The notes beneath the pieces were generated by a model that was not told the origin of the DNA, did not search any database, and was given only the letters and a program-made list of their open reading frames with translations. Shown in pieces: positions 25,798-35,921 of a stretch of DNA of 64,000 bases (its first letter is position 1; each line of letters begins with the position of its first letter). Source of the stretch: Pseudoalteromonas sp. P1-25 (GTDB lineage: Bacteria > Pseudomonadota > Gammaproteobacteria > Enterobacterales > Alteromonadaceae); assembly GCF_001401805.1 (NCBI RefSeq), contig NZ_LKDW01000018.1, positions 17,006-81,005 on the forward strand, written 5' to 3'. The position numbers and the translations under genes are program-made.

Positions 25798-27099
25798 TTA
25801 ATAGTCGTTGCTTGTAAGCTCTGCGCTTAAAAGCTTTCCGTCATAAATATAAAAATAACCGTCCCAGTGTTCAGAGGTAAACTCTGCTGAGTCAAAAAAC
25901 TCGTCGTAATCGCCTAACTTAGCAAGGTTTGAAACGGGGTCGTTGTAATTTATGCCTGTTAGGCTCCACTGTTTACTTTGGTTAATATAGCCAGCTAATG
26001 CAGCGAGTTTAATATTTGCGGTTGAAAAAGGCTCTACAAGCTTTAATTTAGAAATGTAGCCGTTGCCTTCATATATAAACTCATAACAAGGAGTAATAAT
26101 TATATTGTCATGATCTTCATTAACCACTTTAAGCGTTTTACTACTTTCGTGTTTTTTTAAGTATTCATCGGCCAACATGGAGCCGTTATAGCATTGGGTC
26201 GTGTTCTCTATGTTCTTAATTATCTCGCCGTGAGATATACCGACAACTCTTTGCTCTGACTTGTCAATTGACACCTTGTAAGATGCAGTTTCTATTTCAT
26301 CAAAACTGTTTTTTAATTTATTTATGGCCTGTTGAGTTAAATTTGTATCAAGAGAAATAGTCTGCTCTGTGCCGGTACTTATTTGTAGCTTTTCATTTGC
26401 TAGAGAAAGCTCATTATTTATCACCATAGGTAGTAGCATTTCATGGAACTGGTAACCTATAAATACATTATTTTTAAAGTGAAAGGCATGATTTCTTCCA
26501 TATACAAGTATTGCATTATTTTTATCGCTTAGCGATAAACTAGCGAGTCCCAGAGTCGCTAATACTTGCTCATAGCTACTGCCAAGTTGAAGGCCAAAAA
26601 AGTTGGTTGGGGTGATAAGGGGATTGTTAAATTGAGTAAACTTAGGGGCGTTGTTTATGTCTAAAGTGACTTCCATTGCATTCCCCTCAATGGTAGTTGA
26701 TAAGCTGCGCTTGTGCATGCCTGAAATAAATAGCTCGCTAGTCATAGCGACTTGCTGATTACAGTTTTTTGAAGGGGTGAGCTTAATAAGGTAGTGTAAT
26801 TTTTTTTGGGCTCTACTTATTGTGGGGGTTTCAGCAGAGTGGCTGCTTTGGGTAGTAAAGTATTCCTCAACATATAGTTGTTCATGTTGTTGTTTATACT
26901 GTGCGGTATATTTATTGAGTGCTTTTTGTCTAAGGTTTTGTCTTTTTCTTTGATGGTTATCTAAATCTCTCAGTGTAGCGCTAAGGCTTATTTCTATTTC
27001 GGGTGAAATAGCCTCACAACTTTTGTCTTGTACAAAATAATTTGTTGCCTGAGCAGTACATTGCCAAAAACAAAGTAGTGTACATAGTAGAGTACGCAT
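25798..27099 (-). CDS. Exported protein of unknown function
   Basis: 433 residues, not recognised. A signal peptide (about residues 1-18, cut after AQA) exports it. Residues 45-75 are rich in Arg, Lys and Gln and likely helical. Two segments resemble each other loosely: FFGLQLGSSYEQVLATLG near 167 and GINYNDPVSNLAKLGDYDEF near 390, both followed by lines with repeated Tyr/Phe and ending YIYDGKLLSAEL. This spacing recalls repeats in outer-membrane assembly lipoproteins, but I do not claim that. The start has AAGGAAG. It lies 24 bases after a retropepsin-like gene on the same strand and is probably co-transcribed with it. Confidence 0.75.
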   Translation of the reverse strand: MRTLLCTLLCFWQCTAQATNYFVQDKSCEAISPEIEISLSATLRDLDNHQRKRQNLRQKALNKYTAQYKQQHEQLYVEEYFTTQSSHSAETPTISRAQKKLHYLIKLTPSKNCNQQVAMTSELFISGMHKRSLSTTIEGNAMEVTLDINNAPKFTQFNNPLITPTNFFGLQLGSSYEQVLATLGLASLSLSDKNNAILVYGRNHAFHFKNNVFIGYQFHEMLLPMVINNELSLANEKLQISTGTEQTISLDTNLTQQAINKLKNSFDEIETASYKVSIDKSEQRVVGISHGEIIKNIENTTQCYNGSMLADEYLKKHESSKTLKVVNEDHDNIIITPCYEFIYEGNGYISKLKLVEPFSTANIKLAALAGYINQSKQWSLTGINYNDPVSNLAKLGDYDEFFDSAEFTSEHWDGYFYIYDGKLLSAELTSNDY

Positions 27100-27123
27100 A
27101 AACTTCCTTTTATTATTTTTTGT

Positions 27124-28224
27124 TTATTTAGCACTCAACTCTAACTCATCTGTTTGCTGATTTATATTAAATTTATATCTAGATAAAAAGTTCATTCCCA
27201 ACAAACCTTGGCCGCGGATGTTTTCAATACCGAGCACTTCAAAACCGTAAATAATTTGCATCCCTACTTTAAACGACTCAATTTGGTAGCGCTTTACGCT
27301 AATTTGCCCATTCGCCGTGTTTACGGTTACATCGCCTAAATAAAGTGGCCTGGGTGAAAGCTGCTCGATTATGTCGCTTGATAGCGAGGTAACACTTGCG
27401 CCAGTATCTAGCATTAGTTCTGTTTGGATTGATTCATTTAGCTCGGTGTTAATTGTGTAATGTGCGCCGTAGGGGGTAAGCGTAATAAAGTCATCTTGTG
27501 ATTGAGCTTTATCTATCATTGCTTGTAAATCAGCGACTTCGTTTTGTAAAGGGTGTTGTGATGGCATACGCTCAATAGTTGTTAAGGCGCTAATAAAGTC
27601 TTCGAGCTGATAATAAGCATGCGCGAGTGCGTATAAAAAATGACTGTTATCGTTTTGATAGTCGAGCCAAATTTGAGTTTGTTCAATAATTGTTTGCCAG
27701 TTTTGTTGCTCACTTAAACTATGGAGCTCGTTTTTAGTCAGATTTTCCAACTGCGCATTTGCAGCGCTTTGCTGTTGCTCACTTAACAACGGGTATAGTT
27801 CAAATAAGGCAATAATTGCATTTTGTATTTGCCCTCTATTTATTAAGTAATCGACCTGCAATGTAAGTAGCTCTGTATTGTAAGGGTCTTGATCTAATAG
27901 TGCGTTTAACAATGGCTCGCTAAGAAATAAGTTAGTATTTAGCCATGTTTTTAATTGCAAGAGCCACGAAGCGTAAAGAGTGCGAGCTAGGGTGGGCGAG
28001 TGTTGCTTTAGTTGCTGATATGTCTTTAGCGCATCGCCAAATTTGTGTAGCTTAAATTGCTGTTGAGCTTGATTGAGTAGATTACTTTTTGGCGTTTTAA
28101 CTAGGTCTGCAGGTTTGGTATTTTGTGCGCTTACCGTGGGCTGTTTTTCTGGCCACAATAAATAAGCGTTTAGGCTAATAGAGCCTATTAATAGCAAGGT
28201 GATTAGCTTGGTATATTGGCTCAT
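27124..28224 (-). CDS. Membrane-anchored retropepsin-like protein with TPR-like region
   Basis: 366 residues. One N-terminal membrane segment (about 6-24) anchors it with the rest in the periplasm. Residues 50-240 are helical and TPR-like (FGDALKTYQQL, FLYALAHAYYQLEDFISAL). The C-terminal domain is a single-chain retropepsin fold with the catalytic motif LDTGAS (Asp273) and the flap/psi-loop partner GLLGMNFL. Bacterial members are membrane aspartic peptidases of unknown substrate and should act as dimers. AGAGG supports the start. It is upstream of the unrecognised exported protein, which may be its partner; that is inference. Confidence 0.85.
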   Translation of the reverse strand: MSQYTKLITLLLIGSISLNAYLLWPEKQPTVSAQNTKPADLVKTPKSNLLNQAQQQFKLHKFGDALKTYQQLKQHSPTLARTLYASWLLQLKTWLNTNLFLSEPLLNALLDQDPYNTELLTLQVDYLINRGQIQNAIIALFELYPLLSEQQQSAANAQLENLTKNELHSLSEQQNWQTIIEQTQIWLDYQNDNSHFLYALAHAYYQLEDFISALTTIERMPSQHPLQNEVADLQAMIDKAQSQDDFITLTPYGAHYTINTELNESIQTELMLDTGASVTSLSSDIIEQLSPRPLYLGDVTVNTANGQISVKRYQIESFKVGMQIIYGFEVLGIENIRGQGLLGMNFLSRYKFNINQQTDELELSAK

Positions 28225-28248
28225 TGCAACCTCTTAGTTGTATTTAGG

Positions 28249-28956
28249 CTATTTGATAAAATGCGCTAAGGCATGAATATTCGCAATTTCAACATCGGCA
28301 AGGCCTTTGTAGTTATAATTCGCGCCTTGGTCGTTTAACCAAACCGATTGGCAGCCAGCATTATTAGCACCTTGTACGTCGGTATCTAGGCTATCGCCAA
28401 TGTGTAAAATTTCACTTTTAGCCACGTTTAAGTGCACGGCGGCTTTATCAAACAGTGTAGCGTGGGGCTTGGCTTTACCGTGCATGCCGGCTTGCAATAC
28501 TAGCGCAAATTTATCGCGTAAATTAAAGCGTTCTATTTCCACATTACCATTGGTTATTGCAACCAGCGTAAAGTGCTGGGCTAAGTTATCTAGCAGCTTT
28601 AGTACGTCGTCGGTTACCACTATTTTGCTGCGGGCATCGGCAAAGGCGTTATAGGCTGCATCGGCATGATGCTCTACTTCTTGATCGCTTAAATCTAGCT
28701 TTGAAAGGGCTAGGCGTAGCGTATGTTGGCGCCATTTAGTTACATTATCAGCAAGCTCTGGTAACTGTATTACGGCCTCGTTGCGACATTGTTGCCAGTA
28801 TTTTGGGCCTTGTTTTAAGTAGCTAGGAAGCGCGTTTAAATAATCTTGCTGCGCTTTAACTGCGGCTTTTATTATTGGGTGGTTGTTATATAGGGTGTCG
28901 TCTAAATCAAAGCTCATAACAGAAAAAGGGCGAAGAGCACGATTAAATCGAATCAT
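28249..28956 (-). CDS. yigB: HAD phosphatase YigB (FMN phosphatase type)
   Basis: 235 residues, HAD superfamily. Motif I is SFDLDDTLYNN, motif II AITNGN, motif III Lys in GKAKPHATLF, and motif IV HIGDSLDTD. In E. coli YigB dephosphorylates FMN and related sugar phosphates in flavin metabolism. Sequence and position after xerC match the E. coli order dapF-yigA-xerC-yigB. The gene starts 10 bases after the xerC stop, with AGGA upstream. It is the end of the minus-strand lptM-lysA-dapF unit. Confidence 0.92.
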   Translation of the reverse strand: MIRFNRALRPFSVMSFDLDDTLYNNHPIIKAAVKAQQDYLNALPSYLKQGPKYWQQCRNEAVIQLPELADNVTKWRQHTLRLALSKLDLSDQEVEHHADAAYNAFADARSKIVVTDDVLKLLDNLAQHFTLVAITNGNVEIERFNLRDKFALVLQAGMHGKAKPHATLFDKAAVHLNVAKSEILHIGDSLDTDVQGANNAGCQSVWLNDQGANYNYKGLADVEIANIHALAHFIK

Positions 28957-28966
28957 AATTACATTC

Positions 28967-29911
28967 CTAATCGGTTTGTTTTTTAGCGCGCGGATGGGTG
29001 TTGTCGTACACTTTGGCTAAATGCTGAAAATCTAAATGTGTATACACTTGCGTAGCCGACAAACTACTGTGCCCTAATAGTTCTTGTACAGCGCGTAAAT
29101 CGCCAGATGATTCTAAAATATGAGAGGCAAACGAGTGGCGAAGTTTATGCGGGTGCACTTGTGAGCTAATACCTTGTTTTATTCCCCACTCTTGCATGCG
29201 TAAGCGAACTTGGCGAACCGAAATACGGTTTTTTTTACTGCTTAAAAACACCGCCATTTCGTCAGGCTTTGCAAATTGCCCCCGTATATTGAGCCAATTT
29301 TTTAACGCTTTGAGCGCTTTACTACCTACGGGGATGAGGCGTTCTTTGTTACCTTTACCTTTGACTAATATTTCACCATTGGCAGTGTTTATATCGTGTA
29401 AGTTGGTGCCAACTAACTCGCTGATGCGTAACCCTGATGAATACATAAGCTCCATCATGGCCTTATCTCGTATGGCTAATGGGTCGTCATCGCTAATCTC
29501 CAGTAGGCTTGCCATCTGATCAACGTCGAGATTTTTAGGTAAAGGCTTCGAAAATTTAGGGCCTTTAATACCCTGCGCTGGGTTATGATAATGCGCGTGG
29601 TGCGCAACGTTTTTGGCTTTTAAAAATTTATACAAACTACGAATGCAGCTTAATTTTAAACTAATGGTGCGTCCGCTTAATTGCTTTGTGCGAAGTGCCA
29701 TGCTGTAGCGGCGAATATGCTCCCCTTGTACGCCAAACCAGTCGTCACATAATTTACTAAAATACAGGGCGGCAAAGTTTAGTTGGCTAACATACTGATT
29801 TACAGTGTGCTCTGAGTACTGTCTTTCGTACTTTAAATAGTCACTAAATAAATGAATGGGGTTACGCCAATGCTCACTTAATTGTTCAGTGTTAGGCGTC
29901 TCGTCGCTCAT
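28967..29911 (-). CDS. xerC: Tyrosine recombinase XerC
   Basis: 314 residues. With XerD it resolves chromosome dimers at dif. An N-terminal SAM-like domain (FSDYLKYERQYSEHTVNQY) precedes the catalytic domain with Arg in SGLRISELV, Lys in VKGKGNKER, HxxR in HPHKLRHSFASH, His in LLGHSSLS and nucleophile Tyr in TQVYTHLD. Position between the DUF484 gene and yigB is the conserved XerC locus, which excludes a phage integrase. The start overlaps the DUF484 stop by four bases (ATGA), implying coupled translation. Confidence 0.96.
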   Translation of the reverse strand: MSDETPNTEQLSEHWRNPIHLFSDYLKYERQYSEHTVNQYVSQLNFAALYFSKLCDDWFGVQGEHIRRYSMALRTKQLSGRTISLKLSCIRSLYKFLKAKNVAHHAHYHNPAQGIKGPKFSKPLPKNLDVDQMASLLEISDDDPLAIRDKAMMELMYSSGLRISELVGTNLHDINTANGEILVKGKGNKERLIPVGSKALKALKNWLNIRGQFAKPDEMAVFLSSKKNRISVRQVRLRMQEWGIKQGISSQVHPHKLRHSFASHILESSGDLRAVQELLGHSSLSATQVYTHLDFQHLAKVYDNTHPRAKKQTD

Positions 29912-30519
29912 GCCAATTCCAATAGCCTAAGTTGCAATGCATGCACAAAATCAAGCACAAACAGGTTATCTTGTGCAGGCTCAAAATGGTTTTCATCATG
30001 GCTGCCAAAGGCCAATATAGCAACGGGTTTTTCAACGCAGCCAATTAAGTAAATAGCAGAAGATTGCGTGTTTTCGCAAAATAATAGCTCACGCTCTTGC
30101 TGATTAACGCGTCCTAAGTAGTGCCCAAACTGGCTAAGGCGGTGCTCAATAAGTTCATCAAAAGTGTTGTTATATTTAACCAACCTACACTCGCTAATGT
30201 GTGGGCTGGTACAAATAATATTGCGCAAATTTGCGGCAAGCGTATTAAAGTCGTAATTTGTCCACAGTTGACGATGGCACTGGCTAAACAAGCGATACAC
30301 TAGCTCATTTTGCGTCGCGTGTTGGCTCATACTCTGTATTTGATTTTTTAACTGAGTATTGTGCTCGCGTAACTGGCGCTGTTGTATATGTACAAGCGAG
30401 GTAGCCCCTTGCGCTTTGTGGTGTAACTCAAGCTGTGCAAGCAGCTCTGGCTGCTCTAATAAAAAATCAGGGTGGCGCGCTAAATACTCAGCAACGCGTT
30501 CTTTTGTTAGTTCGCTCAT
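29908..30519 (-). CDS. yigA: DUF484 family protein (YigA)
   Basis: 203 residues, predicted cytoplasmic with a GAF-like body. The start [20 protein letters not shown] is the DUF484 hallmark; the frame is open 24 codons further but that part overlaps dapF and has no family character. A helical stretch ([17 protein letters not shown]) follows, then the GAF-like region ending in the LLEL tail. Function is unknown, but the gene is almost always placed between dapF and xerC. Both junctions are four-base ATGA overlaps, so dapF, this gene and xerC are translationally coupled. Confidence 0.92.
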   Translation of the reverse strand: MSELTKERVAEYLARHPDFLLEQPELLAQLELHHKAQGATSLVHIQQRQLREHNTQLKNQIQSMSQHATQNELVYRLFSQCHRQLWTNYDFNTLAANLRNIICTSPHISECRLVKYNNTFDELIEHRLSQFGHYLGRVNQQERELLFCENTQSSAIYLIGCVEKPVAILAFGSHDENHFEPAQDNLFVLDFVHALQLRLLELA

Positions 30520-31346
30520 AAAGCAACTTGCCCATCGAATACATGCTCGGCAGGGCCGGTCATACGAACAGGGTGCCCTTCGCCGCTCCAACGCACTTGT
30601 AATGTGCCACCGGGTAAATCAACTTGTACTGTGGTGTTAAGTTTGCTCTGAATGTGACCAATGACCATTGCTGCGCAGGCGCCCGTACCACACGCTAAGG
30701 TTTCACTAACGCCGCGCTCCCAGACTCTTAACTTAATATGATCTTGCGAGACCACTTGCATAAAGCCAATATTGGCACGATTTGGAAAGCGTTCGTGGTT
30801 TTCAAGTAGTGGGCCAAGCACCTCAACTTGTGCGGTTGCTATATCGTCAACTTCTAGCACGCAATGTGGGTTACCCATAGACACGGCGCCACTAAACACA
30901 GTGTGTTCTTGCGCTCTTATTATATAAGTGAGTTCTCGCTTGCTGGCTTTAAGCGGGATTTTAGCAGGCTCAAAATTAGGGTGGCCCATGTTAACCGTCA
31001 CTTGGCCGTCTTTTTCTATGTATAGCGTAAGGTTGCCTGACTTGGTCGAAACACTAATTTTGTGCTTGTTAGTTAAGCCTTTCATACGCACAAAACGGGC
31101 AAAACAGCGTGCGCCATTTCCGCATTGTTCTACTTCATTGCCATCGGCATTAAATATACGGTAATGGAAGTCGAGATCAGGGGAATAAGGGGCTTCAACC
31201 ATAAGTAATTGGTCAAAGCCAATACCAAAGTGGCGATCAGCCAGTTTTTTTATTTGATCGCGAGACAAAAATACATTTTGTGTAATGTTATCAATTACAA
31301 CAAAGTCGTTGCCTAAGCCGTGCATTTTGGAAAAATTAACTAACAT
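30516..31346 (-). CDS. dapF: Diaminopimelate epimerase
   Basis: 276 residues. It converts LL- to meso-diaminopimelate for lysine and peptidoglycan synthesis. Both active-site cysteines are present: in [10 protein letters not shown] (about residue 76) and [10 protein letters not shown] (about residue 219). The start [15 protein letters not shown] corresponds to the E. coli N-terminus with two extra residues. It lies between lysA and the DUF484 gene, and its TGA overlaps the next ATG. Confidence 0.97.
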   Translation of the reverse strand: MLVNFSKMHGLGNDFVVIDNITQNVFLSRDQIKKLADRHFGIGFDQLLMVEAPYSPDLDFHYRIFNADGNEVEQCGNGARCFARFVRMKGLTNKHKISVSTKSGNLTLYIEKDGQVTVNMGHPNFEPAKIPLKASKRELTYIIRAQEHTVFSGAVSMGNPHCVLEVDDIATAQVEVLGPLLENHERFPNRANIGFMQVVSQDHIKLRVWERGVSETLACGTGACAAMVIGHIQSKLNTTVQVDLPGGTLQVRWSGEGHPVRMTGPAEHVFDGQVAL

Positions 31347-31410
31347 AGCGCTCTAATTCGGGTTTGCTCTGCGCTAATCATGCCACAGAGCAGCGCCTTA
31401 ACAAAAACGT

Positions 31411-32664
31411 TTATGGTAAAATTTTCTCACCTTGATAAAGGCTCTCGATGGTTTCGCGTTGGCGAATAAGGTGGTGTTGCTCACCATCTACCATTATTTC
31501 GGCCACACGTGGGCGAGAGTTGTAGTTTGAACTCATGGTAAAACCATAGGCACCGGCACTTCGTTGTGCTAATAAGTCGCCTTGTTTGAGCGCTAAGTCA
31601 CGATTTTTCCCTAAAAAGTCGCCGGTTTCGCACACAGGACCCACAATATCAAAGTTGCGTGTTGGGGTATCGTCGTTGCGCACTGAGATAGGAATAATTT
31701 TTTGCCATGCCTGATAAAGCGAAGGGCGAAGCATGTCGTTCATACCCGCATCGACAATGGCAAAAAATTTATCTTGGTTTTGTTTAATAAACTCAACCTG
31801 CGTTACTAAAATTCCAGCGTTAGCGGCTATAGCGCGTCCTGGCTCAAAAATAAGTTCAAGATGTTTGTAATTTGCTAGACGCTCGGTAACTTGCGCTGCA
31901 TATTCGCTAGGGTGAGGCGGTTGCTCATTATTATAAGGCACGCCCAATCCGCCACCAATATCTAAATGGGTAAGCTCAATTCCTTTTTCCTTGAGTTCAT
32001 CTATTAAAGCAATTAGTTTATCAAGTGCTTCTAAAAAAGGTTTAACCTCAGTTAATTGCGACCCTATGTGGCAATCTACGCCGGTTACCTTTAAACCAGG
32101 TAAAGACGCCGCATGCTGATAAACGCTCACAGCCGTTTGAATATCGATACCAAACTTGTTTTCTTTCAAACCGGTAGAAATATACGGATGTGTTTTTGCA
32201 TCTATATCAGGGTTTACGCGAATAGAAATAGGTGCTTCCAAATTTAATTCGCACGCAACTTCTGAAATACGCTCAAGCTCTGAGACCGACTCGACATTAA
32301 AACATTTAATACCTAATTTTAGTGCATAAGCAATTTCGTCGGCGGTTTTAGCTACACCTGAAAACACCACTTTACTGGCATCACCGCCAGCTTTTATTAC
32401 ACGTGCCAGTTCGCCCTTCGATACGATGTCAAACCCTGAGCCTAAACGCGCTAATATATTTAATACTGCAATATTAGAATTGGCTTTGACTGCATAGCAC
32501 ACTAGGCTTTTATGGTTTTTAGTGGCATTTGCAAAAGCTAAAAAATGGCGCTCAAATGTAGCACGCGAGTAAACATAACAAGGCGTACCGTATTGCTGAG
32601 CAATAGCGGCGACACTGACGTCTTCTGCAAATAATTGGTTGTTTTGGTAGTTAAAGTAATCCAT
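31411..32664 (-). CDS. lysA: Diaminopimelate decarboxylase
   Basis: 417 residues, PLP enzyme of fold type III. It decarboxylates meso-diaminopimelate to lysine, right after the DapF step. The PLP lysine is in CYAVKANSN near residue 59; HIGSQL, GGGLGVPY and EPGRAIAANAG bind the cofactor phosphate; the PVCETGDFLG motif supplies the catalytic Cys. The start codon directly abuts the lptM stop (TAA then ATG), and its AGGAG lies within the lptM tail, so the two are co-translated. Unlike E. coli, lysA sits in the dapF cluster. Confidence 0.97.
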   Translation of the reverse strand: MDYFNYQNNQLFAEDVSVAAIAQQYGTPCYVYSRATFERHFLAFANATKNHKSLVCYAVKANSNIAVLNILARLGSGFDIVSKGELARVIKAGGDASKVVFSGVAKTADEIAYALKLGIKCFNVESVSELERISEVACELNLEAPISIRVNPDIDAKTHPYISTGLKENKFGIDIQTAVSVYQHAASLPGLKVTGVDCHIGSQLTEVKPFLEALDKLIALIDELKEKGIELTHLDIGGGLGVPYNNEQPPHPSEYAAQVTERLANYKHLELIFEPGRAIAANAGILVTQVEFIKQNQDKFFAIVDAGMNDMLRPSLYQAWQKIIPISVRNDDTPTRNFDIVGPVCETGDFLGKNRDLALKQGDLLAQRSAGAYGFTMSSNYNSRPRVAEIMVDGEQHHLIRQRETIESLYQGEKILP

Positions 32665-32856
32665 TTATTGCTCCTGCGCTTGCTCTGTATTGGTTTTTTT
32701 TACAGGCGTTGACTGTGCCGTATTAGGGGGTGTGTTTTGCTCAGTTTGCTGCTCTGGTAAATACAAAGGCCCACTTTGGCCGCAGCCAGCTAATGCACTT
32801 AGCAGTAAAGTACTTATAAATAGTCGTTTTAATTGTAAGGTATGTGTCGCTTTCAT
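32665..32856 (-). CDS. lptM: LptM-type small lipoprotein (YifL)
   Basis: 63 residues. A lipoprotein signal ends in LAGC with Cys25, followed by GQSGPLYLPE, the mark of LptM/YifL. LptM helps LptD fold its disulfides and assemble with LptE for lipopolysaccharide export at the outer membrane. The C-terminal tail is short, Gln/Thr-rich and disordered. Position divergent from cyaY and upstream of dapF equals the E. coli locus. It leads the unit lptM-lysA-dapF-yigA-xerC-yigB. Confidence 0.9.
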   Translation of the reverse strand: MKATHTLQLKRLFISTLLLSALAGCGQSGPLYLPEQQTEQNTPPNTAQSTPVKKTNTEQAQEQ

Positions 32857-33004
32857 TAGATTAATACGGTTGCTGGCTTTATAATCGCAGAGTAACAGAA
32901 TATCTAAAAAATGCAGCTATTCGCGGATGATTTTATTCCTGTTACACTAGCTGTATATAAACCGTACCCAATATTACGCAGCTCGCCTGCAAAGGAAAAT
33001 TACA

Positions 33005-33328
33005 ATGACTGAAAGTGAATATCACCAATTAGCCGAAGCGCTTATGTACACAATTGAAGAGCAAGTTGATGATTGTGAAGCAGATTTAGATTACGAGTCG
33101 GCAGAAGGTATTTTAGAAATAATTTTCCCTGATAAAAGTAAAATTGTAATTAATAAACAGGCGCCTTTGCATCAAGTATGGGTTGCAACTAAATTTAATG
33201 GCCACCATTTTGAAATGCGTGATGGGCAATGGATTGATAACCGCTCAGGTGCAGAGTTTTGGAAGTTTATGAACCAAGCGTCTACTCGCCAAGCTGGCCA
33301 AGAGATTAAGTGGCAATCAAGCTTATGA
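33005..33328 (+). CDS. cyaY: Frataxin-like iron-binding protein CyaY
   Basis: 107 residues. Bacterial frataxin binds iron and modulates iron-sulfur cluster assembly with IscS. The N-terminal helix [20 protein letters not shown] is followed by the acidic [18 protein letters not shown] iron-binding ridge, then [22 protein letters not shown] and the terminal [17 protein letters not shown] precedes the start. It is divergent from lptM across 148 bases and its TGA overlaps the ATG of the next gene. Confidence 0.96.
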   Translation: MTESEYHQLAEALMYTIEEQVDDCEADLDYESAEGILEIIFPDKSKIVINKQAPLHQVWVATKFNGHHFEMRDGQWIDNRSGAEFWKFMNQASTRQAGQEIKWQSSL

Positions 33329-33981
33329 GTTTAGAGTTTGCACAATACCCAGCGCAAGGTGAGCACAAAGCCACTGTGATTTGGTTACATGGTTTAGGTG
33401 ACTCTGGCGATGGCTTTGCTCCGGTTGCACCGCAACTTAATCTACCCAGTGAGCTTGGCATACGATTTATTTTTCCGCATGCGCCTATTCAACCGGTCAC
33501 CATAAATGGTGGCATGGAAATGCGCTCGTGGTACGACATTAAATCTATAGAATTAGACAAACGTGCCGATGAACAAGGCGTGAGAGATTCAGCCGAAAAA
33601 GTGCAAGCCCTGATCAATCAAGAAATAGAAAATGGTATACCTGCCAATAAAATTATTTTGGCGGGCTTTTCGCAAGGGGGCGTGGTGTCTTTACATTTAG
33701 CGCCGCGATTTGAGCATAAATTGGCAGGTGTTATGGCGCTGTCTACTTATATGTGCGTGCCTGAAAAGCTAGCGCAAGAAGCAAAGCATACTGATTTAAA
33801 TGTATTTATGGCGCATGGTAGTCAAGATAATGTAGTGCCGCATAGTGCGGGTAGAAGTGCGTTTGAAGTATTAACAGCACATAACATGGATGTAAGCTGG
33901 CAAGAATACCCTATGGCTCATCAGGTTTGCGCAGAAGAACTGCAAGCTATTCGCCAATGGTTAATTGCCCGTTTAAGCTAA
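33325..33981 (+). CDS. Carboxylesterase / acyl-protein-thioesterase-like hydrolase
   Basis: 218 residues, alpha/beta hydrolase of the phospholipase/carboxylesterase (Abhydrolase_2) family. The triad is Ser in [10 protein letters not shown], Asp in HGSQDNVVP and His in [23 protein letters not shown] and the [13 protein letters not shown] block are the oxyanion and lid regions. No signal peptide, so cytoplasmic. The start at 33325 is taken from the ATGA overlap with the cyaY stop; a start five codons upstream (33310) is less likely. The substrate is not known; small esters or acyl thioesters are typical. Confidence 0.9.
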   Translation: MSLEFAQYPAQGEHKATVIWLHGLGDSGDGFAPVAPQLNLPSELGIRFIFPHAPIQPVTINGGMEMRSWYDIKSIELDKRADEQGVRDSAEKVQALINQEIENGIPANKIILAGFSQGGVVSLHLAPRFEHKLAGVMALSTYMCVPEKLAQEAKHTDLNVFMAHGSQDNVVPHSAGRSAFEVLTAHNMDVSWQEYPMAHQVCAEELQAIRQWLIARLS

Positions 33982-34002
33982 TTTGGAACCGCTGAGGTCA
34001 AT

Positions 34003-34947
34003 ATGAGTCAAAAAATAGTTATTAAAGCAAATGTAAAACGCGAACCACAAAATAGTGTACCTAATGTAAGCTACGAGTGGCATTGGCGTCGTATTGCGAG
34101 TGTTTCTATGTTGGTAGCAATGACCTCGGCAGCGGTTGTGTATGGCTTAACGAGTTCGGTAAATGCCGATCAGGGCGAGCAGCCGAAAGAGCAATCGCCT
34201 TATTTACATTTAAGCGAAGGCGCCGCAGATAATGTTGAGCCTGCTGTGCGTGTAAATGATGAGCAAATGCACCCAAACGAGCCTACATTAGCGAATGATA
34301 TAGCAGATGTTGCGCCAGCGGTGCTTGAGGATGAAAGCGTTAATAATGATACTTTATTAGCGCAAAGCAATCACGAGCAAACGGATATAGAGCCAATTGC
34401 TAACGTTCAAAGCAATCAAGTTTCTGTTATTGAGCAATCAGATACCGAACTCGCTGAGCCTATCGCTAATCGGCCGCTTACAAACACCCAGTTAAGCGCA
34501 TCACCCAATGAACAGCTCCCAGATATTAAAAACGACGACGGCTCGCTAACTAGCAGTGAAGGTTTTTCATCTACGGCGCACATTGCAAGCGTTGCGTTAG
34601 GTGCACAAATTGATACAGGTAAAATTAGCCGTGCAGTACTTACTCGCAAAGTAAGTAAGCGCGAGCCCACTAATGTATTTGCTGCAGATATCCGTTTAAA
34701 TCAGTTTGAAGAGTCGCTCTCGTTTTTTAGTGAGCTTAAAAACCTACAAGGCCAACAAGTAAAGCATGTATGGTCTTATGAGGGTGAAACCATGGCTGAG
34801 ATTTCGCTTAATGTTACCTCGCCGCGCTACAGAACGTACTCGACCAAAAATATTATGAATACACAAACAGGCCATTGGCGTGTAGATGTTGTTGATGAGC
34901 AAGGTAATTTAATTGCTCAAAAAGAATTTAGAATTTTAGCTAATTAA
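34003..34947 (+). CDS. DUF2914 domain membrane protein
   Basis: 314 residues. One membrane segment at about 32-50 leaves a long external part. Residues 55-195 are acidic, low in complexity and probably disordered. The C-terminal 105 residues match DUF2914: [39 protein letters not shown] and [20 protein letters not shown]. The family is unnamed. It lies between the esterase gene and hemC on the same strand, with 36 bases to the hemC start, so it may be transcribed with the haem genes. Confidence 0.85.
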   Translation: MSQKIVIKANVKREPQNSVPNVSYEWHWRRIASVSMLVAMTSAAVVYGLTSSVNADQGEQPKEQSPYLHLSEGAADNVEPAVRVNDEQMHPNEPTLANDIADVAPAVLEDESVNNDTLLAQSNHEQTDIEPIANVQSNQVSVIEQSDTELAEPIANRPLTNTQLSASPNEQLPDIKNDDGSLTSSEGFSSTAHIASVALGAQIDTGKISRAVLTRKVSKREPTNVFAADIRLNQFEESLSFFSELKNLQGQQVKHVWSYEGETMAEISLNVTSPRYRTYSTKNIMNTQTGHWRVDVVDEQGNLIAQKEFRILAN

Positions 34948-34982
34948 GCGTGGCTATTAGCTGTAACTATTTGGATACCCCT

Positions 34983-35921
34983 ATGACAGAAAAAACAAAG
35001 TTAGTACGCATTGCAACTCGTAAAAGTGCTTTAGCGCTTTGGCAGGCTGAATTTGTAAAAGCACAGCTTGAGCATTTTCATGCTGATGTACGCGTAGAAT
35101 TAGTCCCTATGTCTACCCAAGGGGATATTATTTTAGATACACCGCTTGCTAAGATTGGTGGTAAAGGCTTGTTTGTTAAAGAGCTTGAGCAAGCCATGTT
35201 AGATGGCCGTGCCGATATTGCTGTCCATTCAATGAAAGATGTACCCGTTGAGTTTCCAGAAGGTTTAGCACTGCACACAATTTGTGAGCGTGAAGACCCG
35301 CGCGACGCGTTTGTATCAAATAACTATATTAATTTAAGCGAATTACCCCAAGGTGCTGTGGTGGGGACTTCTAGCCTTCGTCGCCAGTGCCAAATTAGAG
35401 CTCTGCGCCCTGATTTAGTCATTAAAGACTTACGTGGTAATGTAAATACCCGTTTAGCAAAACTAGATGATGGCCAGTATGATGCAATTATTTTAGCCGC
35501 AGCTGGGCTGCTTCGTTTAAAAATGGATGACCGTATTGCTGATTATATTGAGCCTGAGGTGTCGCTTCCTGCTAACGGACAAGGTGCTGTGGGTATTGAG
35601 TGTCGTATTGATGATGAAGTAACAAAAGCCTTACTTGCCCCGCTTGAGCATACCCAAACACGTATACGTGTAAATGCAGAGCGCGCGATGAACCGCCATT
35701 TAGAAGGTGGCTGCCAGGTACCAATTGGCGCGTATGCATTAGTTGATGGTGACCAAGTGCATTTACGCGGACTAGTTGGTGCAGTAGATGGTAGTGAAAT
35801 TTTGCATGACGAAGTAACCGGTCATATAAATGATGCAGAAGCAATTGGTGTTGAGCTTGCTAAAAGGTTATTAGCGCAAGGCGCCGACAAAATATTAGCA
35901 GAAGTATATAGAGACGCATAA
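34983..35921 (+). CDS. hemC: Porphobilinogen deaminase (hydroxymethylbilane synthase)
   Basis: 312 residues. It polymerises four porphobilinogens into hydroxymethylbilane. The dipyrromethane cofactor Cys is in [12 protein letters not shown]. Conserved blocks: [52 protein letters not shown] and [13 protein letters not shown]. The start at 34983 (MTEKTKLV) fits family length; a GTG at 34950 in the same frame is rejected. The hemD-hemX gene starts immediately after the stop. Confidence 0.97.
   Translation: MTEKTKLVRIATRKSALALWQAEFVKAQLEHFHADVRVELVPMSTQGDIILDTPLAKIGGKGLFVKELEQAMLDGRADIAVHSMKDVPVEFPEGLALHTICEREDPRDAFVSNNYINLSELPQGAVVGTSSLRRQCQIRALRPDLVIKDLRGNVNTRLAKLDDGQYDAIILAAAGLLRLKMDDRIADYIEPEVSLPANGQGAVGIECRIDDEVTKALLAPLEHTQTRIRVNAERAMNRHLEGGCQVPIGAYALVDGDQVHLRGLVGAVDGSEILHDEVTGHINDAEAIGVELAKRLLAQGADKILAEVYRDA

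Noticed and set aside
28967..29911. Phage or integron integrase
   Set aside because: Sequence and the fixed dapF-DUF484-xerC-yigB order identify XerC; there are no att repeats or phage genes.
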